Shown in pieces: positions 9,153 to 16,936 of a DNA stretch of 64,000 nt. Each line of letters begins with the position of its first letter. Positions within the stretch are counted from its first letter, which is position 1. The notes beneath the pieces are model-generated. The model was not told the origin of the DNA. It did not search any database and worked only from the letters and a program-made list of their open reading frames with translations. The stretch covers positions 248,001 through 312,000 of the forward strand of contig CAZZIP010000001.1 in the NCBI GenBank assembly GCA_964654415.1. The letters are read 5' to 3'. This stretch comes from Methylohalobius sp964654415. GTDB taxonomy: Bacteria; Pseudomonadota; Gammaproteobacteria; Methylococcales; Methylothermaceae. The translations under genes and the position numbers were made by a program.

Positions 9153-10087
9153 GCAGAGTAATCTTTCAAAGTCACGAGGCGAATGTACCACGATTCCGGC
9201 AACAAAGCCGGCAACAGATATTTTAAATCCCTAAATCTCCAGCCTCCGGCCAGAAGGGACATACGGAAAATTCGGCGGGCGGATACCAAGTCCCTTCTCC
9301 AGAAATTTTCATAGCCACGCTGGAGTAGTCCACCGTCCACCAGTTCCCGCAGTCTAGTTCGGTCGAGGTGCCGTATCAATTCCGGGTGCTCGCGGATGAA
9401 CTTGCGCTTGACGAGCCAGCTGTTTCTGGCTTGACGCCATTGGGTGGATGTGATCTGGCCTGAGGCATGATGACGATAGAAGGCCAGCACCTCAGGAACC
9501 AGACGGATGGGACGGGCTACACCGATCCTTAGCCACAAATCGTAGTCCATACAGGTTGGCAGGGTCAGATCAAATCCTCCCACTTCGTCGATGACTCTGC
9601 GGCGCACGAGGGCGGCGTGGATCGGCCAGGGGGCGGCGGCGTGCAGGAACCGCTCCGCTTTGTCTTCCAATTCGTAATCTGGCGGAACATAAGGCTCTCC
9701 ACTCCTGCCCGGGAGACCGACATTCTGCCAGCCGCAGTAGGCCAAATCGGCTTCGCTTTCCTCTAGGGCGCGGTGCATTTTTGCTAAGAAATCCTTATCC
9801 CACCAGTCGTCGGCGTCGAGAAAGGCAACAAACTGCCCGCGCGCGTGTTTCAACCCCAGGTTGCGTGCAGGGTAAGGCCCTTGGTTATGCTGGCGCAGGA
9901 TTTGGATACGTTTGTCTTTTGTTTGTAAGCTTTGCAGGATTTCTCGGCTGCGGTCGGTAGAGCCGTCGTCGACGACGATCAGTTCCCAAGCGGAGAAAGT
10001 TTGGGCCATCACGCTCGCCACCGCCTCTTCTAAGTAGGAAGCAGCATTGTGGCAGGGCATGATGATGGAGATCAGACTGCCTGTCAT
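9149..10087 (-). CDS. Family 2 glycosyltransferase whose 5' part lies in a 484-bp duplication
   Basis: 312 residues: ISIIMPCHNAASYLEEAV, LIVVDDGSTDRS and VAFLDADDWWD define a GT2 fold with DxD at about residues 95-97; the later CMDYDLWLRIGV is the usual acceptor/catalytic-base region. The first 122 residues are encoded by sequence identical to the related gene at 11022-11907, while the C-terminal parts are only homologous. The two are therefore recombined paralogues with one shared donor-binding half and different acceptor halves. The stop overlaps the next start by ATGA. Confidence 0.9.
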   Translation of the reverse strand: MTGSLISIIMPCHNAASYLEEAVASVMAQTFSAWELIVVDDGSTDRSREILQSLQTKDKRIQILRQHNQGPYPARNLGLKHARGQFVAFLDADDWWDKDFLAKMHRALEESEADLAYCGWQNVGLPGRSGEPYVPPDYELEDKAERFLHAAAPWPIHAALVRRRVIDEVGGFDLTLPTCMDYDLWLRIGVARPIRLVPEVLAFYRHHASGQITSTQWRQARNSWLVKRKFIREHPELIRHLDRTRLRELVDGGLLQRGYENFWRRDLVSARRIFRMSLLAGGWRFRDLKYLLPALLPESWYIRLVTLKDYSA

Positions 10088-10206
10088 CGAGAACTTAGCT
10101 TTGCTTTATGGCTTAGCTTTAGTATAGAAAGGAAGGGCTTTTTCTACCACCTTTTGCCAAGTAAATCGGTGCGCGAACTGGCGGCACAACTGGCGCTTGA
10201 AGCAAA
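9723..10206. repeat. 484-bp direct repeat, left copy
   Basis: By eye it matches 11543-12026 without mismatch at a constant offset of 1820 bases. The unit contains the first 122 codons of a GT2 gene, the 18-base gap before it and the last 33 or so codons of the GT4 gene upstream of it. Identity stops abruptly at both ends, inside genes, so this is a recombination product (duplication or gene conversion), not an insertion sequence. No terminal inverted repeats or target-site duplication are visible. Confidence 0.95.
10106..10206 (-). pseudogene. Copied 3' end of a family 4 glycosyltransferase
   Basis: This is the left-copy equivalent of the end of the intact GT4 gene at 11926-13077. It encodes the same last residues (FAHRFTWQKVVEKALPFYTKAKP) and stop but has no front. 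It came along with the 484-bp repeat and cannot be expressed on its own. Confidence 0.8.
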
Positions 10207-10209
10207 ACC

Positions 10210-10257
10210 ACAATTGCGACAGCGGTTGTAAGTGCAAACGATGACTGAAGCTTCCAT
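10210..10257 (-). pseudogene. Residual 5' end of another family 2 glycosyltransferase
   Basis: Directly after the deacetylase stop (TAA 10260-10258) an ATG at 10257 starts the peptide MEASVIVCTYNRC, the classic GT2 opening. The frame then runs into the repeat boundary at 10206 and soon meets a stop. It shows that a different glycosyltransferase once followed the deacetylase at this point and lost everything but its first 13-14 codons when the repeat arrived. Confidence 0.55.
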
Positions 10258-11025
10258 TTATCTTTTCCAAATTCTGGCTTTGAGCCTTTGGGTGTAGTAG
10301 TGCACCGGCAGAGCTAGGTTGGCTTCGTGGCTGGCAAAGGTCAGCTTTTGTTTAAGCTGCCAAATTCGATCGGTGCCTTTGACCTCAATTCTATGCAGCA
10401 CGAGCGGATCGCGCCCTAAGTGGTTGAATCCCGATCGGGTCGAGCAGGCCAGGGTAAATCCTGCCTCGGCGACCAGGGCGCAGCTAGTGTCATCGAAAAC
10501 TCCATAGGGGTAGGCAAAATGGCAACAAGAACAGCCTAAAGCGTCTTCGATGGCCTTTTTGCCTTCGGTGAGCTCGCACCGGGCCAGTTGAGCGGGAATT
10601 TCAGGCAGGCGCGGATGGGTAACGGTGTGGGCGCCAAAAGCGATCCCATGCCGGTGCATCTCTTGTACCTGTTTCCAAGTGAGCATGGGATGCTGAGGAA
10701 AATCGCGCATCCATCGGTTAGTTTTGCCCAGGTAGCCGGTGGCCAAAAACACCGTTACCGGTACTTGGAGCTCCTGGATGACGGGGAAAGCCCAGGTGTA
10801 ATTATCCCCGTGGCCATCGTCGAGGGTGATGGCCACAGCGCCTTCGGGCAACATGGTTTTGCCCAAAAACGCCGCCTCGATTTCGGCCAGAGAAACAAGC
10901 GGGCGGTGATTTTTGAGCCAGGCCAAATGGCGGCGAAAACGCTCCGGCGGGCAGGCATAGCGCGCCTCAGGTGGCGACTGCGGTGCGCGCACCATGTGAT
11001 ACATCAAGATGAGAAAGCGCTTCAT
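10258..11025 (-). CDS. Polysaccharide deacetylase (NodB-like, CE4)
   Basis: 255 residues. It should remove N- or O-acetyl groups from a glycan or glycan-lipid precursor. The NodB motifs are present: ITLDDGHGD (Asp69-Asp70, catalytic base and metal ligand) and GAHTVTHPRL (His133 and His137, metal ligands), with YPYGVFDD further on. The usual TFDDG is TLDDG here. No signal peptide is seen, so it probably acts in the cytoplasm or at the inner leaflet. The ATG at 11025 overlaps the stop of the frameshifted glycosyltransferase upstream (ATGA). Confidence 0.88.
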   Translation of the reverse strand: MKRFLILMYHMVRAPQSPPEARYACPPERFRRHLAWLKNHRPLVSLAEIEAAFLGKTMLPEGAVAITLDDGHGDNYTWAFPVIQELQVPVTVFLATGYLGKTNRWMRDFPQHPMLTWKQVQEMHRHGIAFGAHTVTHPRLPEIPAQLARCELTEGKKAIEDALGCSCCHFAYPYGVFDDTSCALVAEAGFTLACSTRSGFNHLGRDPLVLHRIEVKGTDRIWQLKQKLTFASHEANLALPVHYYTQRLKARIWKR

Positions 11026-11907
11026 GTTCCCACCAGCCGATGCCAGGGAAAAGGCCGCAGGCTGGCGATGAGGTACTTTAAGTCCTTAGCTTGCCAGCCG
11101 CCTTGCCGCAATGCCCAGCAAAATAGGCGGTGCGCCGCAAGCAAGTCGTGCTGCCATAACGCCTGATAGGCAGCTCTATCCAGGTGGCGATAAAGCTTAG
11201 GGTGGTTTGCTACAAACCTGCGCCACACTTCCAGGAAGTTAGGCGCTTGGCGCCATTTGGCCGCAGAGATTTGCCCACCAGCGTGCCAGCGATAGAAAGC
11301 CAATACTTCCGGTACACGCATCCAGTTGCGAGTGTAAGCGGCGATCTTAAGCCACAGATCATAGTCCATGCTAGTAAAGGCATAGGTCGAAAATCCGCCG
11401 ACTGCCTTGAGTACAGAACGGCAAGTCAAGGCTGCATGGATAGGCCAGGGACAGGATTTGAGCAAGTGTTGCCACAAATCGGGTTCTTTGTAAATAATCC
11501 GGCGGCACGTAAGGCGGGCGGCTTTGTCCCTGTTCGATTGCGTTCTGCCAGCCGCAGTAGGCCAAATCGGCTTCGCTTTCCTCTAGGGCGCGGTGCATTT
11601 TTGCTAAGAAATCCTTATCCCACCAGTCGTCGGCGTCGAGAAAGGCAACAAACTGCCCGCGCGCGTGTTTCAACCCCAGGTTGCGTGCAGGGTAAGGCCC
11701 TTGGTTATGCTGGCGCAGGATTTGGATACGTTTGTCTTTTGTTTGTAAGCTTTGCAGGATTTCTCGGCTGCGGTCGGTAGAGCCGTCGTCGACGACGATC
11801 AGTTCCCAAGCGGAGAAAGTTTGGGCCATCACGCTCGCCACCGCCTCTTCTAAGTAGGAAGCAGCATTGTGGCAGGGCATGATGATGGAGATCAGACTGC
11901 CTGTCAT
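11022..11907 (-). pseudogene. Family 2 glycosyltransferase broken by a one-base frameshift
   Basis: The first frame from ATG 11907 matches the paralogue at 9149-10087 up to PPYVPPDY, then leaves the family. The next frame takes over as YKEPDLWQHLLKSCPWPIHAA, continues with SMDYDLWLKIAAY, and ends at 11022. Removing one base from the three-base A run at 11492-11494 (T on the coding strand) restores one continuous protein of about 294 residues. Everything else is intact and the downstream deacetylase is still coupled by ATGA, so this is either a very recent mutation, a phase-variable state or a sequencing error. Confidence 0.8.
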
Positions 11908-12026
11908 CGAGAACTTAGCTTTGCTTTATGGCTTAGCTTTAGTATAGAAAGGAAGGGCTTTTTCTACCACCTTTTGCCAAGTAAATCGGTGCGCGAACTG
12001 GCGGCACAACTGGCGCTTGAAGCAAA
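11543..12026. repeat. 484-bp direct repeat, right copy
   Basis: Matches 9723-10206. Here the unit is continuous with an intact GT4 gene on its right side, which suggests that this copy is the source and the left one the derivative. Confidence 0.95.
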
Positions 12027-13077
12027 CCTCGCCGCGCAAGAAAGACTCTAGTGCCTGAGCGACGGCCTCTGTAGTGGGCGTTTCTACAAAGAATCCGCTT
12101 GTCCCTTCGGCTACTGCTTCGGCAGCGCCCGCCAGGCGCGCAGCTAACGCAGGTACCCCGCACGCGGCCGCCTCCAGGTAGACCAGACCAAATCCCTCGT
12201 GGCTGGTAGGCAGGACGGATGAGGTCAGGATGAACAAATCAGCGCGGCTTAGATGGTTGCGCAGGGCCTCGCGGGCGAGGCTGCCGGTAAAGCAGACTCT
12301 CTCGCCGATGCCAAGTTTGGCCGCCAGTTGTTCCAGTTCTCCGCGCAATGGGCCGTCGCCGACTACGGTGTAGTGAAAATCATAAGCGGTCAGGCTGCTT
12401 AAGGCGTGCAACACGAGGGGGACGTTTTTACGCGGCTCTGCAAGCCGGGCGACAGTGATGAGGCGCGGCGGGCGGTGGCGCTCTACGGTATCTAGCGGAA
12501 GATCGAAGAAAAAAGGATCGACGCCCACCAGAGCAGGGATCGTCTTCCCACGGCAGGCCGGGATTTTCTCCACCAAGGCTTGCTCGGTGTAGCGGCTGTT
12601 GGTCAATACCGCAGCGGCCTTGGGCAACCAGCGGCGGATTTTGACGGTGGTATCGGCCCGCCATACCCGTTCTGACCGGCGCAACAGCCTTTCAAAGCGC
12701 CACAGGGGACCAAAACGGTATAAGGCCGGCGCAGTGACCGGTATATAGGCGCGCAAAAAGTCGTTGCCGTGCACCGAGACGACGACCGGCTTTTGCGTCT
12801 CTTCGGCTATCCAGGCGTAGGCGGCGTTCATCGCGTGCCAGGCGTCTATGCGTGGGTCTTGCAGCACATGACGGTCCAGTACCCGGCGCAGCTTGAGAAG
12901 TGGTTTGACGGTGATGCCAGGTAAAGAAATTTCACCTTCAGAGTGCCGACGGGTGAACACGGTCACCGGATAGCCCATCCCAGCAAGCGCCTTGGCATAG
13001 CCTAAAGCATAATTTTCTACTCCCCCTATATCGGGCGGGAATTCCGGCGCGAGAATGCCGACGTGGGGAAGCCTCAT
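11926..13077 (-). CDS. Family 4 glycosyltransferase
   Basis: 383 residues with both GT-B halves: PPDIGGVENYALGYAKAL is the N-terminal glycine-rich loop, VVSVHGNDF follows, and the donor site reads LITVARLAEPRKN, VVGDGPLRGELE and SHEGFGLVYLEAAACGVPALA (E-x7-E). Known relatives are mannosyl- or glucosyltransferases of cell-surface glycans. The ATG at 13077 overlaps the upstream stop by ATGA; the ATG at 13092 would add five residues inside the neighbour. The last 33 codons are repeated at 10106-10206. Confidence 0.9.
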   Translation of the reverse strand: MRLPHVGILAPEFPPDIGGVENYALGYAKALAGMGYPVTVFTRRHSEGEISLPGITVKPLLKLRRVLDRHVLQDPRIDAWHAMNAAYAWIAEETQKPVVVSVHGNDFLRAYIPVTAPALYRFGPLWRFERLLRRSERVWRADTTVKIRRWLPKAAAVLTNSRYTEQALVEKIPACRGKTIPALVGVDPFFFDLPLDTVERHRPPRLITVARLAEPRKNVPLVLHALSSLTAYDFHYTVVGDGPLRGELEQLAAKLGIGERVCFTGSLAREALRNHLSRADLFILTSSVLPTSHEGFGLVYLEAAACGVPALAARLAGAAEAVAEGTSGFFVETPTTEAVAQALESFLRGEVCFKRQLCRQFAHRFTWQKVVEKALPFYTKAKP

Positions 13078-14876
13078 CGTCCTACCATCCACGCGCCTGG
13101 AATGAGGGTACAGGCGCCTTTTGTTCCCCAGTCCAGAGAAGCAATAGCGGCAGGATCAAAGCTCACCGGCATCTCGCCGGTGTTGACCAACAGCAGCTTG
13201 CCGCCTAGATCGGCTACCCGTAGGTTTTCTGGGATAGATTCGGTTCGCCAAGAGAGCGGCAGTATGCTGCTTTCGCCGTTTCCCCCTAATAGCGAAGGGG
13301 GCTGGCCTAGAGCAAGTCGGTCCAGCCACACCATCGTTTCAGCGATCCGTTGGGAGCACAAGGTGGGGGCGAAAGATTTTTCGCCCTGACTGGCGCATAC
13401 CCAGCGCAGCGCTTCGGCCCAAAAACCTAAGGCGTAGCGGCTTTTTTCTTCCTCTAGCCAACGCTGCCACAAGCCGCTTGCGTAGGTAAACTCAATGGCC
13501 GCGTGCAGATAAGGGGAAAGCTCAAGCGTTGGGAAACGCGCTTGTAGTCTTGCCAAGTCCATGACGTTGATCGCCTGATAGGCAGTGGAAATCCCTTTTA
13601 GGGACAATGCGCGGTCTAAATATCCGCCAGGCATGACCAAGCGGGGGATGCGCTGTTTGAGGCGATGAAAGTTGGGGATCAGGTACTTCCAACCTAGGCG
13701 TTTTAGAGCGCGGCGCCATAAGGGTAAAGAAGCGGCGCGCGCCGTAGGCAGAAAGCTCAAAGCGATTAGCGCAAAGGCCAGGCGATACCATAATTCCCCT
13801 GGGCGCGCAGCAAGCACAGCGAGGGTGGCTTGGTTGGCCTGTTCGACTAGCTGGAGCTGTGGCCGATGCAGAAGTTCTGCTGCGCGCGCCAGCGCGAGGC
13901 TGATGTCCCAGTGGGTATTGAGCACCAGCATGTTGCTGACCGATTTGCCAAACGCGCGCGAGGGAAGCCACGAAAAGGGGGAAGTTCGCATCGCTTCTTC
14001 CGACTTTTCCAGCGAGTCGTGCAAAAACCAAATGCCGCAGTCCAGCCAATCGTGCTGTTGGCTTAAAAAGTCGGTCACTTTGACCAGCGCCTGCTCGATG
14101 GCTGGGTCTTGGTATTCTTTTAGAGCATCCATCAGGAGGTGAGCAGCGCTGGCGACCAAGCGAAAGTGCGACTCCATCGCGTCAGTCCATTCGCCGTGAT
14201 AGAACCCTCCGTCTTCGGCTTGGCGGTGAAGGACAGACAAGATCAATTGCTGCTTAAACAGGCGGTAAATCTTCTTGCCGGTGGCGCGCTCCAGCCCGGA
14301 AAACAGGACGTATAAGGCATGGGCGTCATTCTCCGAGCAGATTTTCCAGTATTTGGGCCAACAGCTTCGGTTTTCGTATAGCCAGCCGTGGATGAGGTGC
14401 AGGTAAAAATCAGCAGGTTGTTGATACTGGGTATGCGATCCCCACAGGAAATAGGTTTGGGTTTCTAGGGGATAGAAATGCGTCAACTCGTCTTTGAGCC
14501 TGGGGGATACATGCCAGAAGACTGTATCCACCACCCAGCCGGACAGAGGCCGAAAAGAGACGGTCAAGCCCTGTTCATCTAAGTGAAACTCCGAGATGGG
14601 AGCGAGCTGTTCTTCCAAAATATGGCCATTTTGGTCTAACCTGCGCGCTACCGGCAGGCGCGGCAGCCAAAAACTTTCCTTGCCTTCTAGCAGAAGGCCG
14701 CCGGCTGGGCAGGTTTGCACGCTGGTAACCCCTGGCAAGGCGTGCTCGCCGGGGGCTAGAAAGCGTAAAAACCGGCAGGTAGCGTCATCGACGGTATCCT
14801 CAAGTAGGCTCAGCTTGGGACTGAGTTTTTCGGCTCTTTGGCAAGTTCTTAAAACGACCACCAGCGTTTGACCCAA
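13074..14876 (-). CDS. Large uncharacterised protein of the glycan cluster
   Basis: About 600 residues that I do not recognise. The first 160 residues look beta-rich. From about residue 165 the protein turns helical, with many Trp, Tyr and His (HLIHGWLYENRSCW, AEDGGFYHGEWTDAMESHFR, YASGLWQRWLEEEKSRYALGFW), which resembles an alpha/alpha-toroid such as glycan lyases and some glycosidases. There is no signal peptide or membrane span. The start is uncertain: the listed one is TTG 14876, overlapping the HAD gene by 28 bases, and a GTG near 14861 is possible. A glycan-modifying enzyme is a guess from fold-like features and context only. Confidence 0.7.
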   Translation of the reverse strand: MGQTLVVVLRTCQRAEKLSPKLSLLEDTVDDATCRFLRFLAPGEHALPGVTSVQTCPAGGLLLEGKESFWLPRLPVARRLDQNGHILEEQLAPISEFHLDEQGLTVSFRPLSGWVVDTVFWHVSPRLKDELTHFYPLETQTYFLWGSHTQYQQPADFYLHLIHGWLYENRSCWPKYWKICSENDAHALYVLFSGLERATGKKIYRLFKQQLILSVLHRQAEDGGFYHGEWTDAMESHFRLVASAAHLLMDALKEYQDPAIEQALVKVTDFLSQQHDWLDCGIWFLHDSLEKSEEAMRTSPFSWLPSRAFGKSVSNMLVLNTHWDISLALARAAELLHRPQLQLVEQANQATLAVLAARPGELWYRLAFALIALSFLPTARAASLPLWRRALKRLGWKYLIPNFHRLKQRIPRLVMPGGYLDRALSLKGISTAYQAINVMDLARLQARFPTLELSPYLHAAIEFTYASGLWQRWLEEEKSRYALGFWAEALRWVCASQGEKSFAPTLCSQRIAETMVWLDRLALGQPPSLLGGNGESSILPLSWRTESIPENLRVADLGGKLLLVNTGEMPVSFDPAAIASLDWGTKGACTLIPGAWMVGR

Positions 14877-15529
14877 ATCGCTTCTTCTACAAAGTCTAGC
14901 ATCGCCCGGTCACCTGGGCTGTCGCCGTAAGCATAAGTTTTTTGCGGGTTGCCTAGGCGAGCGATGAGCTGCTGAATGCGCCAAACTTTTTCCTCTCCTC
15001 GGCAGTTTCTACCGCTAAGGCGACCTGTGACTCTGCCGTTGGCATCCGTTTCCAGTCGGGTGGCCAAACAAAACCCAAAACCAACCGTCTTCGCCCACGG
15101 CTTAAGATACACTTCCAGCGAGGCGCTCACCAGCACGCACAGGTGACCTTGGCGCTGATGTTCGCGCAGTTTGGAGAGTGTATCTGGGCGCAAAAGGAGT
15201 GGGATTTTTTCCTGAGCAAAGCGCTCGCCATAAGCGGCAAGCTGCGGATAGGGAAGCCCAGCCAGGGTGTGCCTGAGTAAAGCCTCTTTGACCTGATCCC
15301 TGGCGAGCATACCTGCGGCGTAACCAAAAAATGCGGGCCCTGTAGTCAGAAGGTCTAAAAACAGCTGGGGACCACGCACAAAGGACAAAAACGGCAGCAA
15401 GCTATCCCTCGTCGTCAAAGTGCCGTCGAAGTCGAAAAAGGCGACCGGGCGGTTCCCAGGGAAAGCCGTCTCCTCTAAGGTCTCTAGCGCCTTGTGAGCA
15501 ACGCCCAGGCGAGTTCTCAAATCGGCCAT
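14849..15529 (-). CDS. HAD-superfamily phosphatase (HAD-IB, SerB-like) with a foreign N-terminal leader
   Basis: 226 residues. From about residue 28 it is a HAD-IB hydrolase: AFFDFDGTLT (Asp33 nucleophile, Asp35 acid/base), VLVSASLEVYL (motif II) and YAYGDSPGDRAML (motif IV); it should cleave a small phosphomonoester. The first 22 residues, MADLRTRLGVAHKALETLEE, instead look like the start of a HEPN-type nucleotidyltransferase-substrate-binding protein (HI0074 family). A matching nucleotidyltransferase tail is encoded just upstream at 15517-15624. I see no ATG between this leader and the HAD core, so the gene appears to have borrowed the start of a deleted antitoxin-system gene. Confidence 0.82.
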   Translation of the reverse strand: MADLRTRLGVAHKALETLEETAFPGNRPVAFFDFDGTLTTRDSLLPFLSFVRGPQLFLDLLTTGPAFFGYAAGMLARDQVKEALLRHTLAGLPYPQLAAYGERFAQEKIPLLLRPDTLSKLREHQRQGHLCVLVSASLEVYLKPWAKTVGFGFCLATRLETDANGRVTGRLSGRNCRGEEKVWRIQQLIARLGNPQKTYAYGDSPGDRAMLDFVEEAIWVKRWWSF

Positions 15530-15624
15530 AAGATACCTTCTCGATCAATGGTACGCTTGAGTTCTTCCGGCGCTTTGGCGTAATCGATCAGGTCGACGCG
15601 AAAGGGGATGCGCGATTCTTCATC
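15517..15624 (-). pseudogene. C-terminal remnant of a minimal nucleotidyltransferase (MntA-like)
   Basis: The frame after a TAG at 15627-15625 reads EESRIPFRVDLIDYAKAPEEL and then a terminal helix ending REGILWPI-stop. The PFRVDLxDY strand is the third catalytic-aspartate strand of small nucleotidyltransferases that pair with HEPN partners. The catalytic GSR/DxD part is missing. Its end overlaps the ATG at 15529, as in intact nucleotidyltransferase-HEPN operons. Confidence 0.65.
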
Positions 15625-15645
15625 CTAGCAGCAGTAAGGTTCCTA

Positions 15646-15671
15646 GCATAGTCTGCGATACAAGACTATGC
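15646..15671. repeat. 9-bp perfect inverted repeat with 8-base loop
   Basis: GCATAGTCT, eight bases, then AGACTATGC. No T-run follows on either strand, so it is not a canonical terminator. It sits in a 260-base stretch that otherwise holds only the nucleotidyltransferase remnant, and could be the scar of a lost element or an operator. Confidence 0.4.
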
Positions 15672-15778
15672 CGTAACTCAAGCAGATCGAGTTGAGTCAG
15701 GGCAACAACTGAGCAAAACAAAGGTGCGCTCAGAAACCGTCCTCCCATGAAATCACTGCCGACTTTTACTATTTGAAA

Positions 15779-16936
15779 TCATTGGATGGATTTTTTTAAA
15801 TCTTGGATAGACTGAAGTTTGTACATTCTGTTGGTGAAGGAGTTTTTGAAGATTTTTTGAGCCGATATGTTTTTATTGTTTTCATCTAAAATATTTTGGA
15901 TCAGGGCTATGAATCTTTCTCTATGTTCCCTCATTTTCTTAAGGGTGTTTTCCCTAATTTGCTGCGGTGATATGCCCAAAGATTTTGTTCTAATCACGCC
16001 CTCGGCTACTGATTCCGGAGTATTATCAACGATAAAGCAGTAAGTTGGGTCGAAAAATACGTCTCTCCCGCCGATGCTCGGCACAGAAACGACTGGCAAG
16101 CCCGACAATAAGTATTCAATGGAAGCATAGTTTGCTCCTTCCAAATAAGAAAGACACAAGCCGCAGTGGGCCTTGCATAAGTTTTCAGATAGTTGTTCAG
16201 GAGGAATGCTGCGATACTCCATGATATGGCAAATCGGCAGTTTCTTCTCCCCGAAATTCATGCAGATGGCATCAGGAAGCATCCACTTCAGGTCCTCGAA
16301 ATACTGTTTTTCCACGTTCGAGGTGAAATAAGTGATCAAGGCTAGGTTTGGTATCTTGACGGTTAACTGGAAGTTTTTGAAAGGAGCAGTTCTAGCATTG
16401 TAAATGGCGTCGTATTGTTTTTGTACTTTGTGTATCCGGTAAATCCGTTCATCCACCAAGCAATTTTGGTTGCAGAAAATAGCGTTCAGATGGTGTTTTT
16501 TAAGAAGTTCATATTCTCTTTCTGTGTTGGCCAGAAATATGAACTGAAAATTTCTATAACTTTTTCTTATCTTGCGATTGTAGTAGTAGTCCATGATTTT
16601 GAGGACATTGGCATCTTCTACTGACCATCGTATCCGGCATAGAAAGTAGACTTTCTTGCTTTCCAAGAGATTGAAAAATGGTTTCCACTGCTGTGGATAT
16701 TCGTACACATCCTCAGGGATGCTGAGGATGAGAGGATCGTTGTGAACAAGGTGGTAAGGAAGCCTGCTGGCCACAGGTGGAGGAAGGAGGCGGGTCATCC
16801 TCCACAACAGCGGGAGTCTCCTCAGCAACTCGTGGATTAATGTGGGGGTGCGCATTCCTTCTTTGGCTTTTGCCAGGCTTTTTAGCTGCTTTTCGAGCTC
16901 AGCTGCTTCTTTAAAATTCGAAGTTGAATCAGACAT
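15779..16936 (-). CDS. Probable GT-B glycosyltransferase
   Basis: About 385 residues, clearly AT-richer than the flanking GC-rich genes. The C-terminal half has the GT4-like donor region: GLCLSYLEGANYASIEYLLSGLPVVS (a glutamate-containing motif), then GGRDVFFDP. The N-terminus lacks the usual glycine-rich loop. I chose ATG 16936 (MSDSTSNF), which overlaps the upstream gene by eight bases. The base composition suggests a different origin from the neighbours. The family call rests on the C-terminal half, so specificity is unknown. Confidence 0.68.
   Translation of the reverse strand: MSDSTSNFKEAAELEKQLKSLAKAKEGMRTPTLIHELLRRLPLLWRMTRLLPPPVASRLPYHLVHNDPLILSIPEDVYEYPQQWKPFFNLLESKKVYFLCRIRWSVEDANVLKIMDYYYNRKIRKSYRNFQFIFLANTEREYELLKKHHLNAIFCNQNCLVDERIYRIHKVQKQYDAIYNARTAPFKNFQLTVKIPNLALITYFTSNVEKQYFEDLKWMLPDAICMNFGEKKLPICHIMEYRSIPPEQLSENLCKAHCGLCLSYLEGANYASIEYLLSGLPVVSVPSIGGRDVFFDPTYCFIVDNTPESVAEGVIRTKSLGISPQQIRENTLKKMREHRERFIALIQNILDENNKNISAQKIFKNSFTNRMYKLQSIQDLKKSIQ

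Noticed and set aside
15646..15671. Inverted repeat as a transcription terminator
   Set aside because: No T-run on either side and it lies upstream, not downstream, of the HAD gene.
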